A DNA stretch of 64,000 bases from an uncultured Candidatus Saccharibacteria bacterium (GCA_948477625.1 CAOLNK010000003.1:1-64000), one strand, 5' to 3'. Counted from the first letter of the stretch, positions 9,088 to 17,935 are shown. Notes: generated by a model not told the origin, from the sequence alone. A program made the numbers and translations.

Positions 9088-9088
9088 C

Positions 9089-9517
9089 CTACTCTCCGTC
9101 TACGTTCAATAAGCTATCGATATACTCCCGTTTTTCATCACCACACAGCTGTACGCCGTCGGCATTCAACACACAAGCCTCACTATCGCGCAACGCCTCC
9201 AACTGTTCTCGAGGCCAAGTCGCATCTACCGGCGCTTCTTCGCGACCACAAGCTACTAACTCGGCCATATCCAAAATCCCGTTTTGGTCAATGTCCTCAC
9301 AACTACCCACATAAACTTCTACTGTTGGGTTGATCGCATTACCATTGAAAATCTCTGGGTCTGGCGCCACTAACTTATTATCAATTACATTACTCAACGT
9401 TTTGAACTCTGTCACTGCTAAATCCGGGTCACCCATAATTGCATTGCATAAGAAGAAGGCCGCCAAAGTACCAATGCCCGCAATCAAAACCAAGGTAAAA
9501 ATATCAGATTGTTTCAT
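9089..9517 (-). CDS. Pilus-operon membrane protein with EF-hand-like calcium loop
   Basis: A 142-residue protein with one N-terminal membrane segment (residues 6-28) and an extracytoplasmic part. Residues 75-86 (DIDQNGILDMAE) form a canonical 12-residue calcium loop (D-x-D-x-N-G-x-L-x-x-x-E) between two cysteines. It overlaps the next pilus gene by one base and is certainly part of the operon. Its position suits a pilus alignment (PilP-like) role, but no lipoprotein signal is seen and the family is not recognised. Confidence 0.75.
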   Translation of the reverse strand: MKQSDIFTLVLIAGIGTLAAFFLCNAIMGDPDLAVTEFKTLSNVIDNKLVAPDPEIFNGNAINPTVEVYVGSCEDIDQNGILDMAELVACGREEAPVDATWPREQLEALRDSEACVLNADGVQLCGDEKREYIDSLLNVDGE

Positions 9518-10464
9518 TAGTTACCCTCCTTCAGCAATTCATCCTTCGCACTGGTGGCTGAATCAACTTTACTACCATTATTGCGCTCATTCAGCCGTGC
9601 TTTGCGCGAAGCATACAAAGTCTTAGTAGTCTCAATCGGCGTCTGCACACCTAAGTAATACGAGTTTGCCGAAGCCTGTAAGCTCAACCCGTTAGCCATC
9701 CATTCCACCGTCGCCGTAGTAATATCAAACTCACGAATCGACAACTCAATATTATTCAATACTGCCAACACTATACCATCCGTCCCCTCAATTCGAAGCG
9801 ACACTGGAATCACTTCAATACCAGTGATGTCGCTCTTTACGCTATCATCGCGCGGCGACAGCCTCTCTGGTTCCCACTCAGTCCTTAGGAAAATCTCGTT
9901 CAAACTCGCCATCAAAGCCTCAGTGTTCTTAGAAGCAGGCAAAGCATCTGGAATCACGCGCAACGCCGAACAAATCTTGGAGGACTGCAAGTACTGCTGG
10001 CGTTCTTTCTCGTCAGTCGACTCCTCATACATCTTGTTGAAATCTTTACGTGCACCTGTCTCGTCATAGCAGTTCGCATTGCGAAGTCTCGCTACCGATT
10101 CCAAATCGCTATTTTGCGCCATCTGTGACAGCACCTTGTAACGCAAACTATTCGTAACCTTGCTTAACGACACCTCATTTGGGTTACATTTCTCTAATTC
10201 TTCTGCACTCAACCGACCATTACCATCTGTATCTACACAGACACCCACATTCCGAATCGTCTGGTCATAATCCATAATCGCATTGTTCTTTTCACCGATA
10301 ATCGTCGCATTAAACTTAATATATTTAATTAAGAAAATCGACATCACAATACAAGTACCCAACACTAAGGATGCACCTAGCACCTCAAGCATCGTATACT
10401 GCTGCGCTTTAGAAATCTTCTCGCGCTTGCCCTCAGCTGGGCCTTTACTACCATCAGTTGCCAT
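9517..10464 (-). CDS. PilO-like pilus alignment protein with EF-hand-like loop
   Basis: A 315-residue bitopic protein: short cytoplasmic N-terminus, membrane helix at about residues 27-47, then an extracytoplasmic domain. It occupies the PilO position directly after the PilN-like gene (11-base overlap). Residues 78-89 (DTDGNGRLSAEE) are a textbook EF-hand/dockerin-type calcium loop flanked by Cys76 and Cys93. The C-terminal third resembles the ferredoxin-like fold region of PilO only by position. The PilO assignment is therefore contextual. Confidence 0.7.
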   Translation of the reverse strand: MATDGSKGPAEGKREKISKAQQYTMLEVLGASLVLGTCIVMSIFLIKYIKFNATIIGEKNNAIMDYDQTIRNVGVCVDTDGNGRLSAEELEKCNPNEVSLSKVTNSLRYKVLSQMAQNSDLESVARLRNANCYDETGARKDFNKMYEESTDEKERQQYLQSSKICSALRVIPDALPASKNTEALMASLNEIFLRTEWEPERLSPRDDSVKSDITGIEVIPVSLRIEGTDGIVLAVLNNIELSIREFDITTATVEWMANGLSLQASANSYYLGVQTPIETTKTLYASRKARLNERNNGSKVDSATSAKDELLKEGN

Positions 10465-11836
10465 TTTGTGTGTTTCCTCCCGTGTTAGTTGAGTTTGTCA
10501 AACACTCGGTATCATTCTCATCACATTCCCGCGCTTCCTGCGTGAACATGTTTCCAATCTGGACATAAGAGTCAGTCACATTCTGACCCATTGGACCAAT
10601 CGCAATCATATGCTTATTCTGGAAGGCAAAGAATGCTGGCTCCACTTTCATTGTTGCAGTAAACTTCAAGACCAAATTATCACTTTCATCACGACCATTC
10701 GAAGAATCTGTCACTGTCAAACCATCCGGTGCTAAATAGCACTCATTGGTTGAAGTCCACTTCGCCGTAGCCTGGCCACTCACCATCTGACCACTATATC
10801 TTGTACAATCACTTTCGAAATGTTCAATCCCGGAAATCGCGCCATCTAGTTCCATCAAGCCACCGTTGTTCCAAGCAGTGAATTGTGGTGTGCGCCATAC
10901 CTTCACACGTGCTACAGCTGTTCGATAATACTTGGTTTCGCCATCCACATCACGAATTTCCACTTTCTCATCGGATAACTTTACGTTACCCTCATCGTCC
11001 ACTTCTACGGTAATCCCCGCCGCAGTCAAATCTTCATAACTCATTTCCACTTCGGCCACTTCTACTTCGGACTTATCATTATAGAAGAACTCAATATTCG
11101 AACCTTCTGGCACCATCTCACCCAATGGCAAAGCCCCACAACCTTCCGAAGTCAAATCCCACCACGCGTAATAACTATCACCTACACGATAAGCATTACC
11201 ATTCTCATCTGACTCATGCATACACCAAGTTGGGATCTCTTTGTCATTTACATCAACATAGCGACCATAATCATATTTAGTCAAAGCTGCAGATTTCTTA
11301 AACGCTTCCAATACGCGGTAATCAATCAGTGGCGCCACTCGCGCATCAGTCTGACCTTCCATACGCAGAGTATAGTTCTCCAAATCTACACGCAACTCCG
11401 ACAGCTTCACGAAATCTTCACCTTGCGAAAGCATAATCCCTAACGCACCAAACACACGCGAGAGCACAGTCTTGTTCTCGGCAATCGCGCCAAGACGTGA
11501 TAGCTGATTCTGAATGGTCACCAAATCACCCAGCTCCTCATAGCCCATCAACTTGGCTGACAATTCACCTAGGCGCTTATCTTGGCTACCAATTGCAATG
11601 TCCTGACCACTCTTGATACCGAACAACACCAACACTACACTCACCGAAATTACTGATACCATGATACATATATATAATACTAAGTTGCGCATCTTCTGCG
11701 CGCGAATCATCTGTGCCTTGACTTCTGGCACCAAGTTAATCTCGTAAGCTGTTGCTACAGTTGTAATTAACTGATTCTTCGGCTCAGCCTTCTTCCCGGT
11801 AATCTTAGCAATCAAACCATCAAACCATTCTTTCAT
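10454..11836 (-). CDS. pilN: PilN-like pilus alignment protein
   Basis: A 460-residue bitopic membrane protein. The N-terminal cytoplasmic tail carries the PilN signature INLVPE at residues 33-38, which docks into PilM. A membrane helix follows (about residues 50-72), then a coiled-coil stretch and a large periplasm-side domain. At 460 residues it is more than twice the usual PilN length (~200), so it has an added extracytoplasmic domain rich in acidic residues. Shares the stop/start with pilM (1-base overlap). Confidence 0.82.
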   Translation of the reverse strand: MKEWFDGLIAKITGKKAEPKNQLITTVATAYEINLVPEVKAQMIRAQKMRNLVLYICIMVSVISVSVVLVLFGIKSGQDIAIGSQDKRLGELSAKLMGYEELGDLVTIQNQLSRLGAIAENKTVLSRVFGALGIMLSQGEDFVKLSELRVDLENYTLRMEGQTDARVAPLIDYRVLEAFKKSAALTKYDYGRYVDVNDKEIPTWCMHESDENGNAYRVGDSYYAWWDLTSEGCGALPLGEMVPEGSNIEFFYNDKSEVEVAEVEMSYEDLTAAGITVEVDDEGNVKLSDEKVEIRDVDGETKYYRTAVARVKVWRTPQFTAWNNGGLMELDGAISGIEHFESDCTRYSGQMVSGQATAKWTSTNECYLAPDGLTVTDSSNGRDESDNLVLKFTATMKVEPAFFAFQNKHMIAIGPMGQNVTDSYVQIGNMFTQEARECDENDTECLTNSTNTGGNTQNGN

Positions 11837-12882
11837 TAGTCATTGCTCCTTTCTGCGAGACCAATCGCTACTGCGAACTCGCTCGCCACTGGTTGCAGAA
11901 CTTGTTGCTGTTCTGGACTCACTTTCACAAGTTGCCACGGATTACCCTGAGTAGTTGGCACATTTGTCTTCGCTTCGATATACTCCGCAATAAACGGAAT
12001 CATCCCCGCAAACCCAGACAGAATAATTACACCCACTGGCGCATTCATATACTCTGACTGAAAAAAGCGAATGCTCTTTGATAGCTCCGAAGCAAAACTT
12101 TCCAAAGTTGAATCTAGCGCCTTGAACACTTGACCTTCTACTTTATCTTGCGCCAAACCAAACTTCAGGATAAACTGCCGTGCCTGTTCTTCTTTCACTG
12201 AAAGTGCCTGCACTACTGTTCGAATCAGCAAAGCAAACCCACCTGGGATACTGCGCACCAACCTCGGAACACCACGATACATCATCACCATATCCGTACT
12301 ACGCTCACCCAAATCAATAATCAGTCGTGCGTCTTGCGCCCCCGGCGGCATCAAAGCCCGTGCCATCGCCAAACTTTCTGGCTCCTGTGCAATCACATTC
12401 AAACCAAACGATTCAATCATTTCCATTCGGGCTTCAGCAAAGTCCACCGCTGTCGAAGAAATCAATACTTCAGCCTTAGTAGCATCATTCGGGCAAACAC
12501 CCAAACTCACATAATCTACCGTGGCCTCATCAAGTGGCATTGGAATGTATTTATCCAACTGATACTTCACGGTATTTAGTAGCTCGCTCTCTGGTTGGTT
12601 ATCTACTTTTACAATCGTGGTAAAAATTTTCACGGCTGGCATGCCTACCGCGATATTTTTGGTGGTAATCCCAGCCTGCTGCATTGCGCCGAGAATCATC
12701 TCACCCAAGCGCCGTACACCAGCTGGTGAACCATCCTCCAAAACTTTACGTTCCACCGGCACATAAGCAAACTTTTGCAACACCCAACCATGCTGTGCAT
12801 CGCCCGAAAGCTGCACCAACCTGATTGCGGTCGTACCAATATCCAATGCGAAGAAATCGCCCACTCCATGAATCAAGCTCAT
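11836..12882 (-). CDS. pilM: Pilus assembly ATPase-like protein PilM
   Basis: A 348-residue actin-like protein of the PilM/FtsA family: FALDIGTTAIRLVQL is the phosphate-1 motif, and LIIDLGERSTDM the phosphate-2 motif. It recruits PilN and connects the motor ATPases to the alignment complex. It is the first gene of the pilus operon. A perfect TATAAT at minus-strand distance 6 bases from the ATG (ATAGGC spacer) marks the operon promoter, giving a leaderless mRNA. Confidence 0.92.
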   Translation of the reverse strand: MSLIHGVGDFFALDIGTTAIRLVQLSGDAQHGWVLQKFAYVPVERKVLEDGSPAGVRRLGEMILGAMQQAGITTKNIAVGMPAVKIFTTIVKVDNQPESELLNTVKYQLDKYIPMPLDEATVDYVSLGVCPNDATKAEVLISSTAVDFAEARMEMIESFGLNVIAQEPESLAMARALMPPGAQDARLIIDLGERSTDMVMMYRGVPRLVRSIPGGFALLIRTVVQALSVKEEQARQFILKFGLAQDKVEGQVFKALDSTLESFASELSKSIRFFQSEYMNAPVGVIILSGFAGMIPFIAEYIEAKTNVPTTQGNPWQLVKVSPEQQQVLQPVASEFAVAIGLAERSND

Positions 12883-12946
12883 GCCTATATTATATGCTTA
12901 TTCTTTAATCTACGCAAGAGTCATTTTCAAACATTTTGTCTTCTTT

Positions 12947-13162
12947 TTCGTGCGCAGCGGGCACATTTATTTGGCTAGTTCTGATGGCACTTTGAGGTAT
13001 GTTGGACGGGATAGCGTCTGGTGGTCACCACGTGGCACCTCAAGCATTGATTATGGATATGCACTTTCTATTATCGCATCCACGTTAAACCCTTCCGCTG
13101 ATGATGTTAGACGCTGGGGCGGTCGCCCCCTCCGCTGCCTTAGTACTGTATTAGACATGTAG
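12947..13162 (+). repeat. FISUMP-like variable cassette (copy 4)
   Basis: Constant ends as in the other copies. Variable middle: HIYLASSDGTLRYVGRD, VWWSPRG, LNPSADD, RWGGRPLRC. It lies between divergent pilM and the end of the methyltransferase gene. The T-rich bases before TTCGTGCGC are not conserved between copies. Confidence 0.92.
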
Positions 13163-13253
13163 AGAGTGAGAGGATAGTTTTAAACCCCGAAACCGCTCGC
13201 ACAGATATTCCGCAATCCCGCCCGTCATACCATCGCGCTCCGTCATCTTGCCA

Positions 13254-13871
13254 CTACGCCAACCTCAACCAATAAAACCGTTCCTGGTTTTTCCCAACCT
13301 TCCCCACTACGTCATTATCACGCTTCTTCACTACCACAAAACCATTCCGTGCCAACCATTGCTCAAATCTTTTGATAATCTCCCGTCGTATCCGCTCATT
13401 CTTCACCACTCCGCGATTCAGTTGTTCCGACCACGCCTCAAACTGCGGCTTTAGCATCACCAAAAAATCCGCCTTTTTCGCCACAACATCCTTAGCGTGT
13501 GCCAAAATCTTCTCCAAACTCACGAACGACACATCTGCCACCACGGTTTGAACTTGTACGCGGTGCACAAGTTCACCTACATCTTCTCCCTGTCTTATCG
13601 CTAATTTACCAACTTTATTTACACCCATCACATCAAAAAAGTCGGTTTTTTCGTACAAATCCACCCGCGGGTCAAACCGGAGCGTCGCCTTCATTTGCTT
13701 GGTGCCGATTTCCACCGCAATCACTTTTTCCGCACCCTGCCTGAGAGCCAGCTCCGTAAAGCCACCCGTGGATGAACCAATATCCAGCACCACCTTCCCT
13801 CGAAAATCATAACCAAACACCTTCACCGCCCCCGCAAGTTTCAGCTCTGCTCTGCCGACAATTTTATCCAC
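13254..13871 (-). CDS. TlyA-family 2'-O-methyltransferase lacking the S4 domain
   Basis: A 205-residue FtsJ-like Rossmann methyltransferase. The SAM motif is VVLDIGSSTGGFTELALRQG, followed by VIAVEIGTKQM and the VVADVSFVSLEKIL motif typical of TlyA. TlyA methylates 16S/23S rRNA riboses. Normal TlyA (~260 residues) starts with an S4 RNA-binding domain; here the protein begins directly at the GxELKLAGAV segment, so the S4 part is missing or encoded elsewhere. It overlaps the peptidase gene by 8 bases. The 90 bases after its stop hold no convincing gene. Confidence 0.82.
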   Translation of the reverse strand: MDKIVGRAELKLAGAVKVFGYDFRGKVVLDIGSSTGGFTELALRQGAEKVIAVEIGTKQMKATLRFDPRVDLYEKTDFFDVMGVNKVGKLAIRQGEDVGELVHRVQVQTVVADVSFVSLEKILAHAKDVVAKKADFLVMLKPQFEAWSEQLNRGVVKNERIRREIIKRFEQWLARNGFVVVKKRDNDVVGKVGKNQERFYWLRLA

Positions 13872-14544
13872 GTTGTACTACCTCACCGTTCTTCACCACC
13901 ACAAAATTATTTCCAACCAGTTCCACGACTGGATTATCTAAATCTCCACATACCACCAACGCCGACCGGTCCGATATTAGATAGATCGGTAGATTAGTTA
14001 GCTTACTTTCTTTTATAGCTACCCCCTCCGTTAATTGCGGGAACCAACTCGACCCAAAATGTGGCAAGAAGAACCAGGGTAGCAGTTCAAGATAATGCCG
14101 ATTGTCCACAGTTTCTCCAAACACATTGACCGACGTATCCTTACTTTCCTTATGGCACAAAACGCACGAACCCGCCGAGCTCCCCACCCAAACTTTCTGC
14201 TCCAAAATTTCCGGTAGAAGCTTCGCAAACCCAGTTTCTTCAAAAACTTTATTCAAATAATCAGTCTGCCCACCAAAACAGAAAATCACATCACATGTTA
14301 CAATTCTCTCTTGCACATAATCCAAATCATGTGCCTGTAAGTCTAGTAGCTCAATTGTTCCACCAAAATTATCCGCAATTTCCTGAAGCCCGTCAATTAA
14401 CCACCGGCAATCACCCTTTTCAGCCTTGATTGCTTCATTCAAAACCAAAAAATTAATTGCACTACGCGACTTTCCCACCAAGTCCTCACAGGCCTTAACA
14501 ATCACTTCATTTGTAAATCCCGATGACGCCAAAATCAATTTCAT
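13864..14544 (-). CDS. pepE: Peptidase E-like dipeptidase (S51 family)
   Basis: A 226-residue class I glutamine amidotransferase-like peptidase. The nucleophile elbow is VWVGSSAGSCVL (Ser in GSSAGS), and a downstream HFGSSWFP stretch likely supplies the His. S51 enzymes cleave Asp-X dipeptides or act on cyanophycin. A TATAAT box sits 6 bases before the ATG (leaderless), and a variable cassette ends 14 bases upstream of that box. It is the promoter-proximal gene of a two-gene operon with the methyltransferase. Confidence 0.8.
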   Translation of the reverse strand: MKLILASSGFTNEVIVKACEDLVGKSRSAINFLVLNEAIKAEKGDCRWLIDGLQEIADNFGGTIELLDLQAHDLDYVQERIVTCDVIFCFGGQTDYLNKVFEETGFAKLLPEILEQKVWVGSSAGSCVLCHKESKDTSVNVFGETVDNRHYLELLPWFFLPHFGSSWFPQLTEGVAIKESKLTNLPIYLISDRSALVVCGDLDNPVVELVGNNFVVVKNGEVVQRG

Positions 14545-14571
14545 ATCTCTATTATATCATTCTCTCCCCCT

Positions 14572-14781
14572 CTACATGTCTAATACAGTACTAAGGCAGC
14601 GGAGGGAGAGGCCTTGCCAACGGTAATCCGGGCCATTCGACGGGCGGACCACAGCAGTATCAAAGTGAAGGTCGTACGCAGTAGTAGTGACGGCACGTGA
14701 TGACCAATAGTCGGCGAGGGGGCCAGCGTTCCTTAAAGTACCAGCAGTGTTAAATAAATCTACATATCCACTGCGCACGAG
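14572..14781 (-). repeat. FISUMP-like variable cassette (copy 5)
   Basis: The 5' block has one change (GTGCGCAGTGG). Variable middle: YVDLFNTAGTLRNAG, DYWSSRAV, DLHFD, VRPSNGP, RWQGLSLRC, then STVLDM-stop. Same orientation as, and just upstream of, the pepE promoter. Confidence 0.92.
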
Positions 14782-14807
14782 AAACAAAAAGCGAGTAATA
14801 GTAGGGA

Positions 14808-14836
14808 TTGACACAGTCCCTTGTTTGTGCGAGAAT
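14808..14836 (+). promoter_or_regulatory. Promoter with no gene downstream
   Basis: TTGACA, 17-base spacer ending in TGTGC, then GAGAAT. A terminator-like hairpin follows only about 10 bases after the expected transcription start. Confidence 0.5.
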
Positions 14837-14848
14837 GGGGTTAGTTAT

Positions 14849-14884
14849 GTTAGCTAGCGGTTTTTACAGCCGCTAACTTTTTTG
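14849..14884 (+). terminator. Hairpin terminator directly after an orphan promoter
   Basis: TAGCGG and CCGCTA arms (with flanking GTTAG/CTAAC) followed by TTTTTT. The unit with the promoter at 14808 would make a transcript of about 45 nucleotides. Confidence 0.5.
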
Positions 14885-14967
14885 TTTCGTTTCTTAAACA
14901 CGAAGCGTAAGCGAACCATTGGATTCAACTTCACTTCTAGGCGTAAACATAAAAGCTGTACTACCAT
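14854..14967 (-). CDS. Possible 37-residue basic peptide
   Basis: Starts MVVQLLCLRLEVKLNP and continues with a Lys/Arg-rich tail. A strong AAAGGAGG site lies 6 bases before the ATG and an extended -10 like element (TGCTAGGAT) about 60 bases upstream. No family recognised. Its 3' end overlaps the hairpin on the other strand, so it could also be a chance frame. Confidence 0.35.
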   Translation of the reverse strand: MVVQLLCLRLEVKLNPMVRLRFVFKKRNKKVSGCKNR

Positions 14968-15084
14968 AGCAACCTCCTTTACCCATGATGCTACTGATTT
15001 GAATGTCAAATTACTATTGCTCGTGAGGTAATCCTAGCATATTTTGAAAGAAATTAGCAAACATAAAAGTAATATTTTGCTAAT

Positions 15085-15319
15085 TTCGTGCGCAGCGGGC
15101 ACGTATATCCGGCTATCACTGCTGGTACTTTTAGGGGCGCTGGCCTCACTGGGCACTACTGGTCGTCGCTGGCGTCATCTACTCGCTATGATGGCTCTGC
15201 TATCCCTAGCGGTTACAGCCTCGGCTTCGATGCCTCCACAGTGTACACGTCGAATGGCCCGTACGAGCGCTACCTCGGTTTCCCCCTCCGCTGCCTTAGT
15301 ACTGTATTAGTATATGTAG
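15085..15319 (+). repeat. FISUMP-like variable cassette (copy 6), altered end
   Basis: Variable middle HVYPAITAGTFRGAG, HYWSSLASST, YSLGFD, VYTSNGP, RYLGFPLRC. One extra base in the terminal block (TTAGTATATGTAG instead of TTAGATATGTAG) shifts the stop, so the frame reads on 5 bases to TGA at 15324. This is the only otherwise intact copy with a damaged stop. Confidence 0.92.
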
Positions 15320-15334
15320 AGTGAGAACCAGCTC

Positions 15335-16315
15335 CTACTCCAAAATCTTGCACACCACTGCCGTCATCAAGCCCTTCTCACGCGGCTCGCTCTCCGCAAT
15401 CATCAACGCAATCGCCACCAACGCCCGGTCAGAAATCTTCGCCTCGCCCTTCGCCGTCAGGCTATACTCATTCATCGCCAAGAAAACCATAAACAGAAAC
15501 ACCGCAATCCGCTTATTCCCGTCAAAGAACGGGTGGTCCTTAATCACAAAATACAGCAAATTCGCCGCCTTTTCCGCCACCGTCGCATAAACATCTTCCC
15601 CGTCAAAACTCTGATAAATCGCCCGGAGCGCCCCCTCAAACGCGTCACCCCGCGGCTTGCCAAACATTTCCCCACCGTGGATTTTCTCGCGCAATTCCAC
15701 AATCATCGTCATACAGTCACCCGCCCCCAGCAGCCGCGTTGCCTTGGGCGCTTCCGGCACTTTCACAAAACCATCGTCATATTCGCGCAATGTCCGGAAA
15801 GTCAACGCATACTGCGAAATCACCTCTAGCACTCCATTCGCTTCCGCCCCAGTCAGTTCATTTTGCGCCAGCAAACGCTTCACCACTGCCATCGTCTCCG
15901 CCACTTTCTTCAACTCCGTTTGCGACAATTCCTTCAAACGCCGCTCATTCACCGCCGCACCATTCACGATGTATCGTTTCAGTACTTTTGTCGCCCAAAT
16001 CCGGAAATCCGTTGCCTTGCGCGAATTCACCCGATACCCCACAGAGATTACTGCGTCCAGATTATAGACTTTCACAGTACGACGCACCTCACGAGCACCC
16101 TCTTTTTGAACTATTTCCAAATTGGAACTAGTTCGGTTCTCCTCTAATTCCCCATCCTGATAAATATGCCGCAAATGCTTAACAATTGCCGGCACGTTCA
16201 CATCAAACAACTCCGCCATCTGCGCCTGTGTCGCCCAAATTGTCTCCTCCCCCGGGTTTAGGTTAAACTGCACATTCTTTCCCCCAGTTTCGTAAATTAT
16301 AATGTCTTTTTCCAT
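15335..16315 (-). CDS. RhuM-Fic fusion protein (virulence RhuM family with Fic/Doc domain)
   Basis: A 326-residue protein. The N-terminal ~140 residues match the RhuM family (TWATQAQMAELFDVNVPAIVK helix-turn-helix-like start, then VYNLDAVISVGYRVNSRKAT). The C-terminal half is a Fic domain: HPFFDGNKRIAVFLF supplies the H-x-F-x-D-G-N-K-R catalytic loop for AMP transfer. Such proteins occur with toxin-antitoxin and defence genes, but no antitoxin partner is adjacent. A GAGGTAAT Shine-Dalgarno precedes the ATG, with TATAAT about 30 bases further up. It lies between cassettes 6 and 7. Confidence 0.85.
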   Translation of the reverse strand: MEKDIIIYETGGKNVQFNLNPGEETIWATQAQMAELFDVNVPAIVKHLRHIYQDGELEENRTSSNLEIVQKEGAREVRRTVKVYNLDAVISVGYRVNSRKATDFRIWATKVLKRYIVNGAAVNERRLKELSQTELKKVAETMAVVKRLLAQNELTGAEANGVLEVISQYALTFRTLREYDDGFVKVPEAPKATRLLGAGDCMTMIVELREKIHGGEMFGKPRGDAFEGALRAIYQSFDGEDVYATVAEKAANLLYFVIKDHPFFDGNKRIAVFLFMVFLAMNEYSLTAKGEAKISDRALVAIALMIAESEPREKGLMTAVVCKILE

Positions 16316-16410
16316 ATTACCTCAAACTCTAATTAACTAATTTTATTATACATTACATATCTGTTATTTACAACTGCAACTTATTCCAATGGAAATAGTT
16401 CAACTTTTAC

Positions 16411-16644
16411 TTCGTGCGCAGCGGAGATATCGCTTTGACGGATACTGCTGGTACTTTCAGGCACGCTGGCACCGGCGGCTACGGTTGGTCGTCGCGGGCG
16501 TCGTCTACTCGCGCTAATGGCTCTGCTATTCCTAGCGCCTACTACCTCGTCTTTGGGCCTTCTGATGTCAGCCCGTCGTCCGGCCCGTGGGAGCGCTGGC
16601 TCGGTCGCCCCCTCCGCTGCCTTAGTACTGTATTAGACATGTAG
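16411..16644 (+). repeat. FISUMP-like variable cassette (copy 7)
   Basis: Variable middle DIALTDTAGTFRHAG, YGWSSRASST, YYLVFG, VSPSSGP, RWLGRPLRC. The 3' end lies 15 bases upstream of the -10 box of the next gene, in the same orientation. Confidence 0.92.
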
Positions 16645-16671
16645 AGTAGAGGCAGATGGTATAATATCCTC

Positions 16672-16926
16672 ATGACAACTATTCACTACCAAGTTGGCAC
16701 CCACACTGGAGAAATCACCTGGGCTGCCAGCGAATACTTCGGTGAGCTCGCCGGCAAAACCTATTCCCTCGGGCAAATGGAAGCCACCCAAATCGCACCC
16801 CTAGATGGCCTCTCCCTCACCGCCAAACTCCTGCTCTCCGCCGTCGCCGGCGCTATCATCCAACATCTCCTCGACCAAGACATCCCCGCCCCCGAAATCT
16901 TCCAAACCGGCATCTTCACTATCTAG
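16672..16926 (+). CDS. Small protein of unknown function, 84 residues
   Basis: Starts MTTIHYQVGTHTGEITWAAS. The middle is hydrophobic (LLLSAVAGAIIQHLL) but probably not a membrane helix. No family recognised. TATAAT at 16660-16665 is 6 bases from the ATG and there is no Shine-Dalgarno, so a leaderless message is likely. Base use matches the surrounding host genes. Confidence 0.6.
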   Translation: MTTIHYQVGTHTGEITWAASEYFGELAGKTYSLGQMEATQIAPLDGLSLTAKLLLSAVAGAIIQHLLDQDIPAPEIFQTGIFTI

Positions 16927-17091
16927 CCATTACCAAACAAAAAAGAAGTCTCTCGCTAGGCATCAAAATGCGCCCCGTGAAACTTCACTACCACTATTAT
17001 ATCAAAACTACGCCATAATATCAATCAACCCAAATCATATCTCAAGCACTAATCCCAGGGCAAAGTTAGCTCGAGACTTGTGCTAGATTTA

Positions 17092-17213
17092 GGGCAAAGT
17101 TATTAGCAATGAGATACAAGGCAGAGATGAGGAAACGCAAGAAGGACGTATTATATACGTCCTTCTATGGTACCGCAATCTCTAACGCCGTAGACCGCGC
17201 TAAGAACGAGCCC
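17092..17213. repeat. Long imperfect palindrome A (3' side of efp)
   Basis: Outer arms GGGC..GTT.TTAGC pair with GCTAAGAACGAGCCC, inner arms AGAGAT with ATCTCT, and the centre is AAGGACGTATTATATACGTCCTT. It begins 4 bases after the efp stop codon. A copy differing at only a few bases is at 24084-24205, after pnp. The 165 bases between this element and the 84-residue gene show nothing else. Confidence 0.8.
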
Positions 17214-17216
17214 TAT

Positions 17217-17777
17217 CTATTTCTGCCGCTCGCGATAAGCATAAGTTTCCGTATCCACAGAAACCACATCATCTGTCTTGATAAAGGCTGGGACCTTAAT
17301 CACTACACCAGTCTCCAAAGTCGCGTCCTTCTGCACCAAGCTTGTCGTGTCGCCCTTCACGGCATTCTCAGTATAAGTCACCTTGAGCCAAATATTCTTT
17401 GGTAGTACCAAGTTAATTGGTGTACCATTATAGAACTGGATTTCCATCTCATCACCGTCACGCATAAAGTCTTTAGAATCACCCACCATATCCGCGCTCA
17501 ACTCATACTGCTCAAAGGTTTCCGGGTCCATAAAGTAAAACTTCTCGTCATCCTTATAGAGATATTGCACTTTTCTAGTAGTCACCTCTGCCGGCTCAAT
17601 CTTTTCCTGACCCTTAAAAGTCTTCGGCAAAAGCGCACCTGTAATCAGATTCTTCACCTTCACGTTCACAATCGAGCCACCACGCCCCATCACTTTTTGT
17701 GAATATTCCACCACCTTATATGGCTGACCATCTAGCGTAATGAGTACATTTTTCTTCAAATCGGTTGGACCATACAT
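17217..17777 (-). CDS. efp: Elongation factor P
   Basis: A 186-residue three-domain protein that helps ribosomes form peptide bonds at proline runs. The loop that reaches the peptidyl-transferase centre reads MGRGGS, placing Arg32 at the tip, where E. coli has a modified Lys34 and the EarP-type EF-Ps have a rhamnosylated Arg32. AGGAGG lies 7 bases before the ATG. No modification gene is seen in this window. Confidence 0.95.
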   Translation of the reverse strand: MYGPTDLKKNVLITLDGQPYKVVEYSQKVMGRGGSIVNVKVKNLITGALLPKTFKGQEKIEPAEVTTRKVQYLYKDDEKFYFMDPETFEQYELSADMVGDSKDFMRDGDEMEIQFYNGTPINLVLPKNIWLKVTYTENAVKGDTTSLVQKDATLETGVVIKVPAFIKTDDVVSVDTETYAYRERQK

Positions 17778-17809
17778 AACACAGCCTCCTATTTACAATT
17801 AACTTATTT

Positions 17810-17935
17810 CTTAGACGAAGCTATCGGAGATGAAATGCAAGGCGAAAGTGAACAACGCAAGGGGGCTGTACTTAAAGTACTGCTCCCGCGTAGCGCAACT
17901 TTCAACGCCGCAGTTCGCTCCGAGAGCAAGTCTAG
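17810..17935. repeat. Long imperfect palindrome C (overlaps rpsR stop)
   Basis: Arms CT.AGAC..GCT.TCGGAG..GAA.TGC..GGCG..AGT pair across a centre GGGGGC-TGTACTTAAAGTAC-TGCTCCC. Its right arm includes the TAG stop of rpsR at 17932-17934. Same architecture as elements A and B but diverged in sequence. Confidence 0.7.

Noticed and set aside
13166..13253. 31-residue frame after the TlyA-like gene (MTERDGMTGGIAEYL)
   Set aside because: It has no Shine-Dalgarno, ends inside the cassette constant block, and matches nothing known.
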